This document shows positions 22,960 through 33,743 of a DNA stretch of 64,000 nucleotides, piece after piece. The stretch is taken from NCBI GenBank assembly GCA_930367215.1, contig OV884058.1:198666208-198730207 (forward strand), given 5' to 3'. The notes under the pieces were generated by a model that was given only the letters and a program-made list of their open reading frames with translations, was not told the origin of the DNA and searched no databases. The stretch comes from Pollenia angustigena (Eukaryota; Arthropoda; Insecta; Diptera; Polleniidae). Positions within the stretch are counted from its first letter, which is position 1. The number at the start of each line of letters is the position of its first letter. Both the position numbers and the translations under genes were made by a program.

Positions 22960-23504
22960 CAGGGCTCTCAGACTTGGGGATTTATCCCCAAAGTTGGGAA
23001 TTTTATGCGAGCAAAAAGGAAAGAAAGTCATATGGGGATTGGGGATTTTTTTGGGGATTTAAAAAAAAATTCGGGGATTTTTTGGGGATTTTACACTCTT
23101 TTAATATATTTTCCCTTTTATTATTTATGCTTATTTTTCTTTGTCTCGTATTAAAAATATGAAAAAAGTAGTAGTTACGGTGTAAAGTTCCTTATTAAGA
23201 TTATCATTTAAGTTAAAAGGTAGTGTTAAAGGTACTTTATAAATTAATGTTATTTTTCCTTCAGGGTACAAACAAAATAAAATAATTTTTTTTACAAAAA
23301 ATTTTTATTTGGGGATTTTTGGGGATTTCTAATTAAAATTTTTCTTACTATTTTTACTTTTTAAAAAAAAAAATTTTTAAATTTGGCCAGAAAAAAACAA
23401 ACAGAAAAATATTTACTTATGAAGGTTTTTTTTCTTAATTTGGGGATTTTTGGGGATATTTTTTAATTTTTTGGGGACAAGGAAAAAAGTACCTGGCAGC
23501 CCTG
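22960..23504. mobile_element. hAT-like MITE, GGGGATTT family, in the LTR
   Basis: The left end CAGGGCTCTCAGACTTGGGG and right end GGCAGCCCTG are imperfect inverted repeats, with a perfect 8-bp duplication GGAGTCGG (22952-22959, 23505-23512). GGGGATTT recurs about ten times near the two ends. Its layout mirrors the TGGCGA family (CAGGGCTGTCAGA ends and crowded subterminal motifs) but with a different motif. Confidence 0.88.
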
Positions 23505-23544
23505 GGAGTCGGTGTTGAATGCAGTGGTTGGTAAGTGGTAATTA

Positions 23545-24473
23545 ACGGTGGTTATCCCGCTGTGAATTTTTGGTAGTTTGTTTAGTTTGGTTTGTAGTGG
23601 TGTTTGTGTAGAACTAATTGAAGTTACGAGTTACTCGACACAGCGTTTCCGTGGTCATCGCGCAGATTCGTGTGTGTCTGGTGGCTTCACTTGGCCTTAG
23701 TTTGTGTGGGATAAATTGGAGAGCACCCGTGGTTATCCCGCACGTTTTCCAATTTAGGCCTACACAGTAAAAATTATTTTTCCAATTCAAACAAAAAATT
23801 TGTAGAATCAAAAAATTATTTATACACACAACACAACACAATGTTTTTCTTTATTTCTCTCTGTTGCTGTATCCTTTCCTTTGCTAAAGAAGAAATGTGA
23901 CCAAAAACGGCAGCAGACCGACTCGATATGTTTTTCGCCATCATTCTATTTTTGTACCTATATGATGTATTTAAGTAAACAGTTTGTAAAAATTGAATAC
24001 GGGATTTTGTTTCTTGTAATGTTGTTTCTGCTATTGTTTTTCTTATAGTTGCACTTTTTTAAAGCGTCCAAAACTAGACTGTGTGTGTTTTTTGTTGTTG
24101 TTCTTATATTTCACATAAAGAAGTGTTGCTTACGATCAAATAAGAAAATGCAAAAAGACGACAACATTAAAGAGCGTTTAATATTTCATACAAAATTATG
24201 AAAATTTGAATATGAATAACGCGTTTATTATATTTTTGAAGAGTTGTCCACATTTTTTTTTGGTTAAATAAAAATCAAACAAAAATATTGTTTGAATCAG
24301 TAAAAAAATTTATAGAAATTAAAAAAATTTTCAAACAAGCGTTTGTTTGAAAATAATTCGGCAATAATTTTTTCTGTGTACTCCAGCGTCGAACGCCGAG
24401 CTTAGTAGTGTGCCCGTGGTCATCCCGCAGGTATACGTCTACGAGCAACGCAACGAGTCCGTGGTCATCCCGC
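23545..24473 (+). repeat. Five-fold CCGTGGTYATCCCGC motif in the LTR
   Basis: Copies at 23545-23560, 23648-23663, 23726-23741, 24413-24428 and 24458-24473, all in the same orientation and differing at one to three positions. Spacing is irregular. All lie downstream of the TATA box, in what should be transcribed LTR sequence. Confidence 0.88.
23763..24378. mobile_element. TA-flanked element, CACAGAAAA family, copy 2
   Basis: CACAGTAAAAATTATT to AATAATTTTTTCTGTG, with TA on both sides (23761-23762, 24379-24380). It is the least interrupted member here and defines the family length (616 bp). It is nested in the solo LTR. Confidence 0.85.
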
Positions 24474-24568
24474 CACATACCTACCACTGTCTGCAGAGGC
24501 GAGCGAGCCGACCGTACGACCAATTCCCCGTTCCTGTATCCTGGGTAGTAGTTTTTTTGTATATAAAT

Positions 24569-24578
24569 AATAAATAAA
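24569..24578 (+). terminator. LTR polyadenylation signals
   Basis: Two overlapping AATAAA hexamers, followed by a GTGGGCTTT stretch, near the 3' end of the LTR as expected for the R region. Confidence 0.6.
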
Positions 24579-24984
24579 GTGGGCTTTCTAAAATCAAATC
24601 CTTGGTGGAGCGTTTTTTTTTTCCTTTAAAGAGGTCACGAACAAATTACAAATTCACAGTAAAGTGAACCCTGGATAACCGGCGAGTTATACCTCAGCCA
24701 AGAAGGTTCGTTACAAGCTTATCCCATCAACAATAAATTTCCGTTTATCAATAGTATGAAATGGGAATTTAGCACATTTAAACGAAACCTTGTTAAAAAT
24801 AAAATCAGTTTTAAATGAAAATTTAATCAAGTTAATTAAACGTTTAATCAAGTGAATTAAACGTTTAATTGAAACTATTAATTTGTTAACTGGTGCAAAT
24901 TTTATTAATTTTTTTTAATATCACACATTTTTTAATTGAAATCAATTTTTATTTTTTTCTGTGTAACAAAAATTGTATTTATAT

Positions 24985-25050
24985 AATGTGGTATAGGGTA
25001 GGGTATCATATGGTCGGGCTTGATCGACTATACTTTCTTAATTGTTTTTC
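24985..25050 (+). mobile_element. 3' end fragment of DINE-1-like subfamily A
   Basis: GGGTATCATATGGTCGGGCT, TGATCGACTATACTTTCTTA and ATTG match the subfamily A 3' terminus, including the hairpin. The rest of the element is missing. Confidence 0.75.
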
Positions 25051-25328
25051 TTTAAAATAGTGACTGAATCCCATATCTGAACGCTTATATAATTCTCCAA
25101 AAAATAAATTTTTTAACTTTTGTTGGGGGTTTTTTTTTTTGTGAGTTCTGCTAATTTTGGGACCGACCTCGTATGACTTACGAAACTGTATTAAATTCTT
25201 AATTTGTGCGATGTTTTTAATTCGATTAAAACTGAATGTTTTACTGCCTATTTCACCAATTGTATTTAAATATCAATTTTTGTTTTTCATGGCAAAACTA
25301 AAACAAAATTATATGAAAATCTTCTTCT

Positions 25329-26077
25329 TCTATATACTTATATAAAAGAGTTGCGTGAGTGACTGACTCATTCATCATCGCCCGGCCCAAACAGCTGACC
25401 CTAGAAACTTGAAATTTGGACCAGAGATTGGTCACTCCCCAAATCGATCCACTAAGACGGGATTTTTGGAAATTCGAATGTTAAGGGGGTAATAAAGGGA
25501 AAAAAACGGGAAAATTCAGTAACCTTATATCTTCAAAACTAAAAGAGATACAAGAAAAATTTAAGACTTATTGTTTTTCTTTAGAAAAATAAGCAGACAG
25601 ATGTCTGGTACTTTTTTGAGATTCAGCCCTTTTAGGGAGTAAACGGGTAAAACCTGAATTTTGGAACTTTTTTAACACCCCATTTATCTAACTAATAAAC
25701 AAAGTTAATACCACATTCGATACTTATCAAAAATATACGAACACAAATTTGGTACTTTTTCGTAATTCGAACATTTAAGGGGTGAAAATCGTAACTTTTT
25801 TTACAAAACATTTTCCTACATTCATTGACATATTCGTACTAAATTATGGGCTGCCACTACAATACTGAAATTTTTGATACTTTAATGGGGGAAAAATATA
25901 GTACCCAAAAAAGGAAATACGCGAAGTTTTGTAGTTTTCTTTAGCTTTTTGGTAATACTAAAGTAGCGGGTTAAATGTTAGAATTTAAACAAGTTTAAAC
26001 CTAGAAAAATAAACTTTGGCATAAAAATATGTCCACGAAAAAAAGGAGACGTCAACGCAGTAGTGGGTATATGCTAG
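25329..26077 (+). mobile_element. Helitron-like dispersed repeat, copy 1
   Basis: It starts TCTATATACTTATATAAAAG and continues AGTTGCGTGAGTGACTGACT; the right edge is ATATGCTAG. An inverted copy with the same start lies at 39640-40268. A TC start and CTAG end fit Helitrons, but the base before TC is not A and I see no 3' hairpin, so this class is tentative. No coding capacity. Confidence 0.55.
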
Positions 26078-27697
26078 TATTTAAATATTTTATTACAGTT
26101 GGTAAAATTGACAATATTGGGACCATTTATTCGCTTTTGCCTCATACCAATGTTGTTTGTTTTAAATTAAGAGGTTAAGGGCTATAGAAAAAGTACTTTC
26201 TAAAAAGTACCTTTTAATAACTAGTTTTGAAATTTACAATTTAAAAAAGTGCCCCTAATAGTTATCTTTTAAAAAAAGCATATTCAAGATATTATTCGTT
26301 TTTTAAGACCTTTTAAAACAATAAAGGCCTTTCGAAAAACTTAATTTAAGCAATTGAACCCTTTCAAAATAAATCTTATGAATCGCTCATTCTTAATCCC
26401 GTAAACTAAGAAAGTCTTAAAAAATTTGTAATCACAAAAATAAACCCTTAAAAAAACAACAATAAATAATATCTTTTAAATATACTTAAAAAGGAAAAAA
26501 ATAAAAGTACATTTTAAAAAAATAGTAACTTTCAAAAAATTACCTTTTTTCAATTTTAATTTAAGTCCCCCTTAATGCCCATAACCCTGTACTTTAAACC
26601 CACAAACAAACTACAGTTCAAACTTCATACACCATATTTTGTAAACTATTTATGTAGGAGTTTATTTATATACTTAGTTAAATATTTAAATTTCAATTGT
26701 TTCTAATAAAAATTTAAATTTCTTTAAGTTAAAGCATAAAAAAAAGAATGTGTTTCGAATTAAGCGCCAATTTTCGTTAAGCACATAGAATTTTTAATGG
26801 ATTAAAACTTTAAAAAGATAATTTCAACTCAAACCACTCAGTCACTTTTTTATTACTTTTATACGCTTTTTAGTCAGTAAGTAAAACCACTGACTAAGGA
26901 GCTGACTGAATCAGTTGCTGCAAGTAGCAAAGTAGCTATTCCAGAAGTTATTTTCAAAACAATAAGTACGTACACCCAAACATTATTAATCAACGCTGCT
27001 CAACAAAACTGCAACTGCTAAGTAGTGCTGCTACCATGGCGATTTTTTGTTTGTGAAAAAAAAAACTTGAGTCTGTATCTCTTTCAAACGTGCTTTTGAT
27101 AAAATTGGGTCAAATTGTGGTCGTTTGTTGTGTTATCTGAAGGTATGTAAGTGTATGTGTATGGTTATGTATCTGAATGCATTTGTATGTGTTTAGTTTT
27201 GTATCTGAGTGAGTTTTTTTTTCTGTTCAAGACAACTTGTTTTAAAGTCACGTTGTCGATTTAAGTTTCTTTCTTTTTGTTTGTATTTATTTGTATGTGT
27301 ATTTCCAGCAATAATTGCAGTTTTAATTTAATATTTTTTTAACAATTATTTTGTTACAAATTCAACAAAAAATTAAATATAATCGAAAAACAACTAAACT
27401 ATGTTAATTTGTTGTTCCATTGACATTGAAATTTAATTGAGTTAGTTGTTTGATAATGTTGTTGAGAGGTTGTCGAGGATATAAAAATTAATTGGTTCAT
27501 GTTGTTGTGTTTAAAGTTGAAGTTCAGAAAAAAAAACATATAAATACACTACAGTTGAGCATCGATTATGCGGGATGGTCGGGTGCGGAAGCGTTCTGGA
27601 TAATCGATTTTACCATTTAATTGAGGTAAAATATTGTACTTGTTTTAATCTTTGATTTATTTAATAAACCAACACATTTTTAAACTATTTTGTAATC
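26078..27697. other. No gene seen; simple-sequence stretches
   Basis: About 26200-26560 is rich in CTTTTAAAAA words. At 27100-27320 there are TATGTGTATG and TTTGTTTG runs. No protein or RNA gene was recognised. Confidence 0.45.
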
Positions 27698-27699
27698 TA

Positions 27700-28331
27700 C
27701 CCAGCCAGCAAAATACTTCGACATTGTCGGAATCACCCATTTCGTGCAAATGTCTGACTTCATTCTTAAAGATTTCGTTCAGATTTCTGTCAGACATTTA
27801 ATATTCTTACGGTCTGGCCGATTTCTGATCGATTTCGAATGGATATATCGGGGGGAATTTATGTACAGATATGCCCCATAGAATTCCGACGGAATTCATT
27901 CAGATTTGTCTAAAGAAACTTATTGTTTTTTTAAAATAATGACAATTGTCATTCAGTTGGAAATAATTTTAGTTTTATTTTATTTGTTCAAGATAAAAAG
28001 CATAAAAAATGTACGTATGCACGTGTAAAATTTATAATTATGTACATATTTTGCAATAAAATTATTTCTTTCAGCTATCAGTTCGAAAGCAAAAAAATCT
28101 CGGCTAACACATCAGAACTTACCATGCGTTTTTCATTAGATTTCTGTTAGATATCTATCAGAAATGCCGACAAAAAACCAAAATTTCCCACGACATGTCT
28201 GTCAGAATTCGTGTCAACCACTTCATACGTTTTTGGATCAGAAATCTGACAGAATTCGTAGACGATTCCGACTTTTTTGCAGACGTTTCTCTCAGATATC
28301 TGGACGACGTCGGATTATTTTGCTGGCTGGG
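27700..28331. mobile_element. TA-flanked TIR element, CCCAGCCAGCAAAATA family
   Basis: CCCAGCCAGCAAAATA at the left is perfectly inverted at the right end as TATTTTGCTGGCTGGG, with TA on both sides (27698-27699, 28332-28333). TTTCTGTCAGA and TCAGATATC-type words recur in both orientations through the body. The two opposing frames around 28158-28493 lie in the right arm and are mirror-image artefacts. Confidence 0.82.
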
Positions 28332-29030
28332 TATATATATAAAATAGGATGTGTGTATGTATGGATGTATGTAACGTATGGACTTCAAAACGGCTGGGCC
28401 GATTTTGATAAAATTTTCAGGGAATCTTCAAAATATTCAGGCGGAGGGGCGTGGCAAAATCCAATTTTCATATTGCACCACCAATGCATCTAAATAATTT
28501 GGACGATTTTTTCTTAAAAATGATCGCCATGGTCCAACTTAGATTTATACGAAAAGAAAATTTTGCCCCGCCCACCTTTACGCCCACTTTTTTCGAATTA
28601 CCTTAAATCAAAAAACAAATTTTTCTTTCAAATGTTCGTATTAATCCATTTTAAGTTTTCAGCGAAAGAAAAATTTACCACGCCTACTTTAACGCCCACT
28701 TTTTCTATTAAGCGCATAACTTGAGAACGGCTTGAGCGATTTGGACGATTTTTTCTTTAAAATCATCGCCATGGTCCAACTTAGGTTTTTACGGAAAGAA
28801 AATTTTGCCCCGCCCACTTTTTTCGAATTACCTAAAATCAGAAAACGGCTCCATCGATTTGACAAATTTTTCTTTCAAATGTTCGTATTAATCCATTTTA
28901 AGTTTTCAGCGAAAGAAAAATTTACCACGCCTACTTTAACGCCCACTTTTTCTATTAAGCGCATAACTTGAGAACGGCTTGAACGATTTGGACGATTTTT
29001 TCTTTAAAATTTTCTTTAAAATCATCGCCA
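28332..29030 (+). repeat. Helitron-like repeat with 242-bp tandem duplication
   Basis: TATGGACTTCAAAACGGCTG opens a dispersed-repeat type. Units of 242 to 247 bp start at TTTGGACGATTTTTTCTT (28498, 28740 and a partial at 28987). Each unit carries TTTTGCCCCGCCCAC and TTTACCACGCCTACTTTAAC. No coding evidence. Confidence 0.75.
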
Positions 29031-29616
29031 AACTCGATTTGTTTTTCACCATCATTCTATTTTTATATTTGATGGATTTACTTAAATTTACTTAAATCCA
29101 TCAAATACAGTTTGAAAAAATTTAATACGGGATTTTGTTTTTTTAACAATTTTGAAACCAACCAAAAATTTATTTTGTTTCTTACAATGTTGTTGTTGTT
29201 TCTGTTGTTTAAAAAGAGTGAAACGTTTTTTTACCTGCTATTGTTTTTTTACTACAAACCTCGTCACGCCATTTTATCATTTTTCTTATTGCTGTACTTT
29301 TTAAAGTGTCCAAAAATAGACTGCCTGTGTTTTTGTTGTTGTGCTTATATTTCACATAAAGAAGTGTCGCTTACGATCAAATAAAAAATGCAAAAAAACG
29401 ACAACATTAAGGAGCGTTAAATATTGCATACAAAATTATGAAAACTTGAAACCAATAACGCGTTTATTATATTTTTGAATAGTTGTCAACATTTTTGTTG
29501 GTTAAATAAAAATCAAACAAAAATATTGTTTGAGTCAGTAAAAAAATTTATAGAAATTAAAAAAATTTTCAAACAAGCGTTTGTTTGAAAATAACTCGGC
29601 AATAATTTTTTCTGTG
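29031..29616. mobile_element. TA-flanked CACAGAAAA family, copy 3, left-truncated
   Basis: It is homologous to 23930-24378 and 11730-12306, ending AATAATTTTTTCTGTG then TA (29617-29618). The left end is missing. A small palindrome (29068-29105, TTTGATGGATTTA inverted) is an insertion relative to the other copies. The T-rich frame at 29112-29384 occurs in other copies with stops and is not a gene. Confidence 0.8.
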
Positions 29617-30641
29617 TATTCGGATTCAGCGATAAATTTTACATAAAGATTAGGTGTCAAATTCATTTGGTTAAAAAACTGTCAAGTAGTTTCATTAGTC
29701 GAACCAGGGTGCATCGAAAATCGCTAAAATTTTATTATGTTAGATTTTTGTTTTAACAAGATACGCCAAATAGGAGTTTTATTTAAAAAAGTATCCAAAA
29801 GCAATGTAACCTCTATTAAAATATTCTATATTTAGCCCTTTTTCTGGTAGTGAAATATTGCATACCGCGTTGAAAAACTCTAAACTTTATTACAAATTTC
29901 TAGTGTCCGACCGAACGCACTTTTTGAGACCGAACCCGAACCCAAACTTCGGTAAATTTTGCAAGTTCGGCCGAACCCGAACCCGAACTTTTTGTTAAAA
30001 AATCTGAACAATTGTACTATTTTTAATGTATTTATTTAAAACAAAATAAAATTTCGGGAAATTATTACATTTACACTTTTGGAAGGATGCAACATGTAAA
30101 GATAAATTGCACTTTATAGTAGTCAAAACTACTTTATAGTTAAAAAATAAATAAGTAATTGCTTTTTTTTAAGACAAAAAATAAAAAATAAAGTTCAAGT
30201 TTAATACAGTATACATTAGGGCATAACTTTTTTAAACTTTTTGCGAAAATCAAAAAACGGCATAGTATAGTCGTGTAGAACATTAAAAGTTATTAATAAA
30301 AAATATGATAATTATTTCGGATTGTTAAAAAAGTTCACGCAGGGATCGGTTTGAAGTTTGAAAACAACTATTTTATTTCACGGAAATTTTAAAAAATGTA
30401 ATAATCATAGAGAAAAATGGTTGTATTGATTTCGTATTATTTTCATAAACAATGATGCCAAATTATAATTAAAATAATAAATATGTTATGTATCAGAGAT
30501 CAGCAATGAGTAGTGAAAAAGTGAGTAGAGCTTAATCATGACTCATAATTCTTGTACTTATACGCACTCATACTTATTCCAATGTTATTCAAACTCATAT
30601 TCACTCAAAAGTTTCATTTTACTCATCGTACTCATACTTAA

Positions 30642-31014
30642 GCCTAGATTACACTATCTCACAAGTCTTACGTATTCCATAATACTTTGTGAGATAGAAA
30701 TCTAATGAGTTTTGTTGCGACTGTCAAAAAATCTAATGTAACATGACAGTTTGTGTTCACACCATCACACAAAGTATAAACACTTACACATGAAATAAAA
30801 TGCAACCCTGATCCAATGAAAAGTATTATTGTTTAGAAATTTTTCAAAAAACGATGAAGTCTCCCATACGACTTCATCGTTTTTTGAAATATACTTGTCA
30901 TTTTTCATAATACTTGTCATTTTTGTGACACATTGCATTCACACTATCACACTTTGTCATATTACTTGAGTTTTTGACATGTATTAATACAAAGTATAAT
31001 AGTGTAATCTAGCC
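30642..31014. mobile_element. TA/TTAA-target MITE, copy 1
   Basis: The left end AGCCTAGATTACACTAT and right end ATAGTGTAATCTAGCC are inverted; left flank TTAA, right flank TTTA. It is a close relative of 48386-48749. If the target is TA, both ends fit (TA then A/AAGGC; GCCTT then TA). Confidence 0.75.
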
Positions 31015-31079
31015 TTTAGCAACATTTGTTGTGTTGGATTTAGAATCTACTCAACTCAATGTGTATAGGCGAAGCAAAA

Positions 31080-32538
31080 GGCTGTAGGAAATATCGCCCA
31101 AAGAAAAATGGCCCAAAAAAAAAAATGAAAAATCGCCCAAATGAAGAATCGCCCAAGCGATCATGAAAAATGACCCAAAAAGGTAAATATGAAATTTTGC
31201 CCAAAAAAAACGAAAAAGGGCCCAAAAAGAAAATGAAAAATGACCCAAAAAGCATAAACGAATTTTTTCCCAAAAAATAAAAAAAAAAATACTAAATTTG
31301 CAAAAAGTGTTTATTATTCATATAAATTTAGGTGACATGTCATAACGTCCAGTGTCGTAGTGTCCTTGGACACTTTGAAAGTGTCATAATGTCCATCGAA
31401 GACGAGGGCGAGGACGTTATGACACTTTGCAACGTCCGCAATTTAACTTATAATCAAAAATGTGTAAATTTTTTTTTAAAATACCGTTAAAATTTCAAGT
31501 GATTTTTTTAAAGATACTTATTTAACCATAATATGGTTGTCGGTGACAATGATTTGGTTAAATTAAACATAATATGGATAAAATATTTTTATAGCTTTTA
31601 CTCCGGGTGTATATATTAAATATATATATCCAAAATAAGGATTTCATCTTCTATGGTATAACAAATACTGGCTTCGCTAACTAAAGCTTCTCTGTATAGC
31701 CGGCCTTCGGCCGGGCGCAAGGATTTTCTCCTCTATGGTACAACAAAGACCGGCTTCGCTAACTAAAGCTTCTCTGTATAGCCGGCCTTCGGCCGGGCGC
31801 AAGGATTTTCTCCTTTATGTTCTAACAAAAACCGGTTTCGCTAAGTAAAGCTTCGAAAAACTGCCTTGTTTCCGAACAAGGCCGACTACGCAGAGAAGCA
31901 TTAGTTAGCGAAGCCGGTGTTTGTTATACCATAGAGGAGAAAATCCTTGCGCCCGGCCGAAGGCCGGCTATACAGAGAAGCTTTAGTTAGCGAAGCCGGT
32001 CTTTGTTATACCATAGAGGAGAAAATCCTTGCGCCCGGCCGAAGGCCGGCGATACAGAGAAGCTTTAGTTGGCGAAGCCAGTATTTGTTATACCATAGAA
32101 GAGAAAATCCTTATTTTCGATATATATGTATATATTTAATATATACACCCAGAGAAAAAAGCTACAAAACCATTTTTAAAAAAATTCTACCGATATTATG
32201 TTTAATTTAACCAAATCATTGTCGCCGACAACCATATAATGGTTAAATTAGTTTCTTGAAAAATAGTTTTGTTGTTTGCAACCATAATAAAACATGGTTT
32301 TCTCTGCTATGTAAGATTATGGTAGAATTTTAAAAATAGCCCATTTTTTTTGGGCCATTTTTCATACAACATTTTAAATTTAAAAAACAAAAAATCACCC
32401 AACAATAACGATAAATAGCCCAAAAATTTTGGGCCATTTTTCATATGAAATCAGGCCCAATTTTACATGCAATTTTTTTGGGCGATTTTTCATTTTTTTT
32501 TTTGGGCGATTTTTCTTTGGGCGATATTTCCTACAGCC
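31080..32538. mobile_element. FoldBack-like element, 9-bp TSD (copy 2)
   Basis: GGCTGTAGGAAATATCGCCC and its inverse end the element, with a perfect 9-bp duplication GAAGCAAAA (31071-31079, 32539-32547). The arms are arrays of TGAAAAATCGCCCAAA-type units, analogous to but different from the TGAAATAACCCCC units of copy 1. The core (31651-32110) holds the same GC-rich repeats as copy 1. A further inverted pair (about 31510-31640 and 32115-32260, with TTTAACCATAATATGG words) flanks the core. There is no transposase. The opposing frames at 31040-31273 are arm-repeat artefacts. Confidence 0.88.
31651..32110. repeat. GC-rich 80-82-bp repeats in head-to-head order
   Basis: Three forward units begin near 31651, 31733 and 31813, and about three reverse units fill 31885-32110. 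Each full unit has GGCTTCGCTAACTAAAGCTT and the hairpin GCCGGCCTTCGGCCGGGC. A hairpin GCCTTGTT-TCCG-AACAAGGC (31863-31882) marks the symmetry axis. Confidence 0.9.
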
Positions 32539-32549
32539 GAAGCAAAATG

Positions 32550-32663
32550 CGAGGCTGCCAGATTTGTCCCCGAAATAGCAAAGTGACGATTTGGCAATTA
32601 TAGTTTATCAAAGTTACATGTATGAAGTGGACGATTTTTCGGCAAATTTATCTGGCAGCGCTG
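32550..32663. repeat. Small TIR relic
   Basis: GGCTGCCAGATTTG is inverted as CAAATTTATCTGGCAGC with small changes. No target duplication was found. It lies immediately right of the FoldBack-like element. Confidence 0.5.
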
Positions 32664-33023
32664 ATTATTAAGTTGTGTGTTTTCTCTGTTGTGTTGAAAC
32701 GGTTAATGGATGAGCTTAATGATTTGAATCATTGTGAGTATTGTAAGTATAATCTTGAAATTATAAATCAAGATGAGTATGCGTATAATGTCGACGTCGC
32801 ACTCATAAATATTTCTCTTGTGAGTATGAGTGAATCAGAGTAGTTAAGTTGAAATGATATCTACGCCATTATACTTACAATTGCATGAGTCAGTATGAGT
32901 AGCAAAAAAACGATTCATTGCTGATCTCTGTTATGTATTTCATAAAAAGAACTTTGACCGAACATCATTTTTTGCCGAACTCCGTAACCGAACCCAAACG
33001 TTCGGTCGGACACTACAAATTTC

Positions 33024-33743
33024 TATAGCAACAATTTTGTATAATTTGGATAGTTTTGTGCATAAAGTTTTCGTCAAGGATGACAATTTCTTTAAATTTT
33101 TTTCGTATATGCAGGCTGGAATAAAGATTGTTTTATTTTTTTAAAAATTCTAGATAAAAGGATCAATTACTAAAGAGGTCCTTCAATTTTGACCGATACT
33201 GTTTATCTTTAAAATAAAAAAGGCGAGAAGTTATTTGAACCATTTACCAAAACTTGTAAATATGGAAGTTTCCGAAAAAAACACACAATTAATATTAATA
33301 AAGTAAAAAAAAAACGTTTGCCATTTGATAGCTCAAGCGAGAAATAAAAAAAAAAAACTGATTGTATGCACGATTTTCCGACCGAAAAGAAGCACCTCAG
33401 CAGAAAAACTTTATCTAAGTATCATAAGAAATTTCAATAAATTGAAAAATATTTACTAAAACAAAAAGGAAAATAATATTTGCGTTAGTTAAGTGTTGAA
33501 TAAAAGCGAATAAAAACAACAAATTCAAAAAGAAGAAAATTTTTTTTATAAAAACCAACGTCAATTGTTTTGCATTATTTCGGCATCAAAATTCATAAAT
33601 GGAAATTATTTCTCTTTTGAATGCCTTTACTAACAAAAAAAAAAAAACAAAAAAAAAATTGTTGCGTGTAATACTGTACAGTGCTGGCAATTTCGATACT
33701 ATTAAAATTTAGCTTTACCAGACGTTTCAAACCGCCTGTTAAT
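33024..33743. other. AT-rich DNA, no gene seen
   Basis: Contains A-tracts at 33305-33355 and 33635-33660. Nothing coding was recognised. Confidence 0.45.

Larger units (their letters stand above)
22338..24715 (+). mobile_element. Solo LTR with two nested insertions
   Basis: It begins TGTGACGATGG and ends TTCGTTACA, inverted TGTRA/TTACA ends typical of LTRs. It is flanked by a perfect 4-bp duplication, AGCT (22334-22337, 24716-24719). The empty site is preserved at 19754-19773. No internal domain, primer binding site or second LTR accompanies it, so it is a solo LTR left by recombination. Removing the insertions at 22960-23504 and 23763-24378 leaves about 1.2 kb. A TATA box at 22921 and AATAAA signals at 24569-24578 fit U3 and R/U5. 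Four-bp TSDs suit Gypsy or Bel-Pao elements; the family is not determined. Confidence 0.85.
22172..24960. repeat. Dispersed repeat family X, second copy, split by an LTR
   Basis: The left part (22172-22337) and right part (24716 onward) join into sequence homologous to 19570-19800. The uninterrupted AATAGCTTATCCCATCAACA at 19754 shows the original target. The right part degrades into AT-rich sequence after about 24800. Confidence 0.75.
30494..32930. mobile_element. hAT-like element, middle level of the nest
   Basis: CAGAGATCAGCAATGA and its inverse, with a perfect 8-bp duplication TTATGTAT (30486-30493, 32931-32938). Subterminal words ACTCATA and TATGAGT repeat near both ends. It contains the TA-flanked MITE at 30642-31014 and the FoldBack-like element at 31080-32538. 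The frame 32622-32843 is in its right subterminal region and is not a gene. Confidence 0.9.
29901..33015. mobile_element. hAT-like element, outer level of a three-level nest
   Basis: TAGTGTCCGACCGAACG at the left is perfectly inverted at the right, with a perfect 8-bp duplication CAAATTTC (29893-29900, 33016-33023). GAACCCGAACCC motifs fill the ends. Most of its 3.1 kb is a nested element at 30494-32930. With that removed, about 680 bp of non-coding sequence remain. Confidence 0.88.

Noticed and set aside
22843..23162. Frames of 103 and 62 residues in the LTR
   Set aside because: They cross into a hAT-like MITE with its own TSD. The Gly/Phe-rich text comes from repeated GGGGATTT.
28158..28493. 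Opposing frames of 76 and 109 residues
   Set aside because: They overlap on both strands in the right arm of a TIR element and run into the neighbouring repeat.
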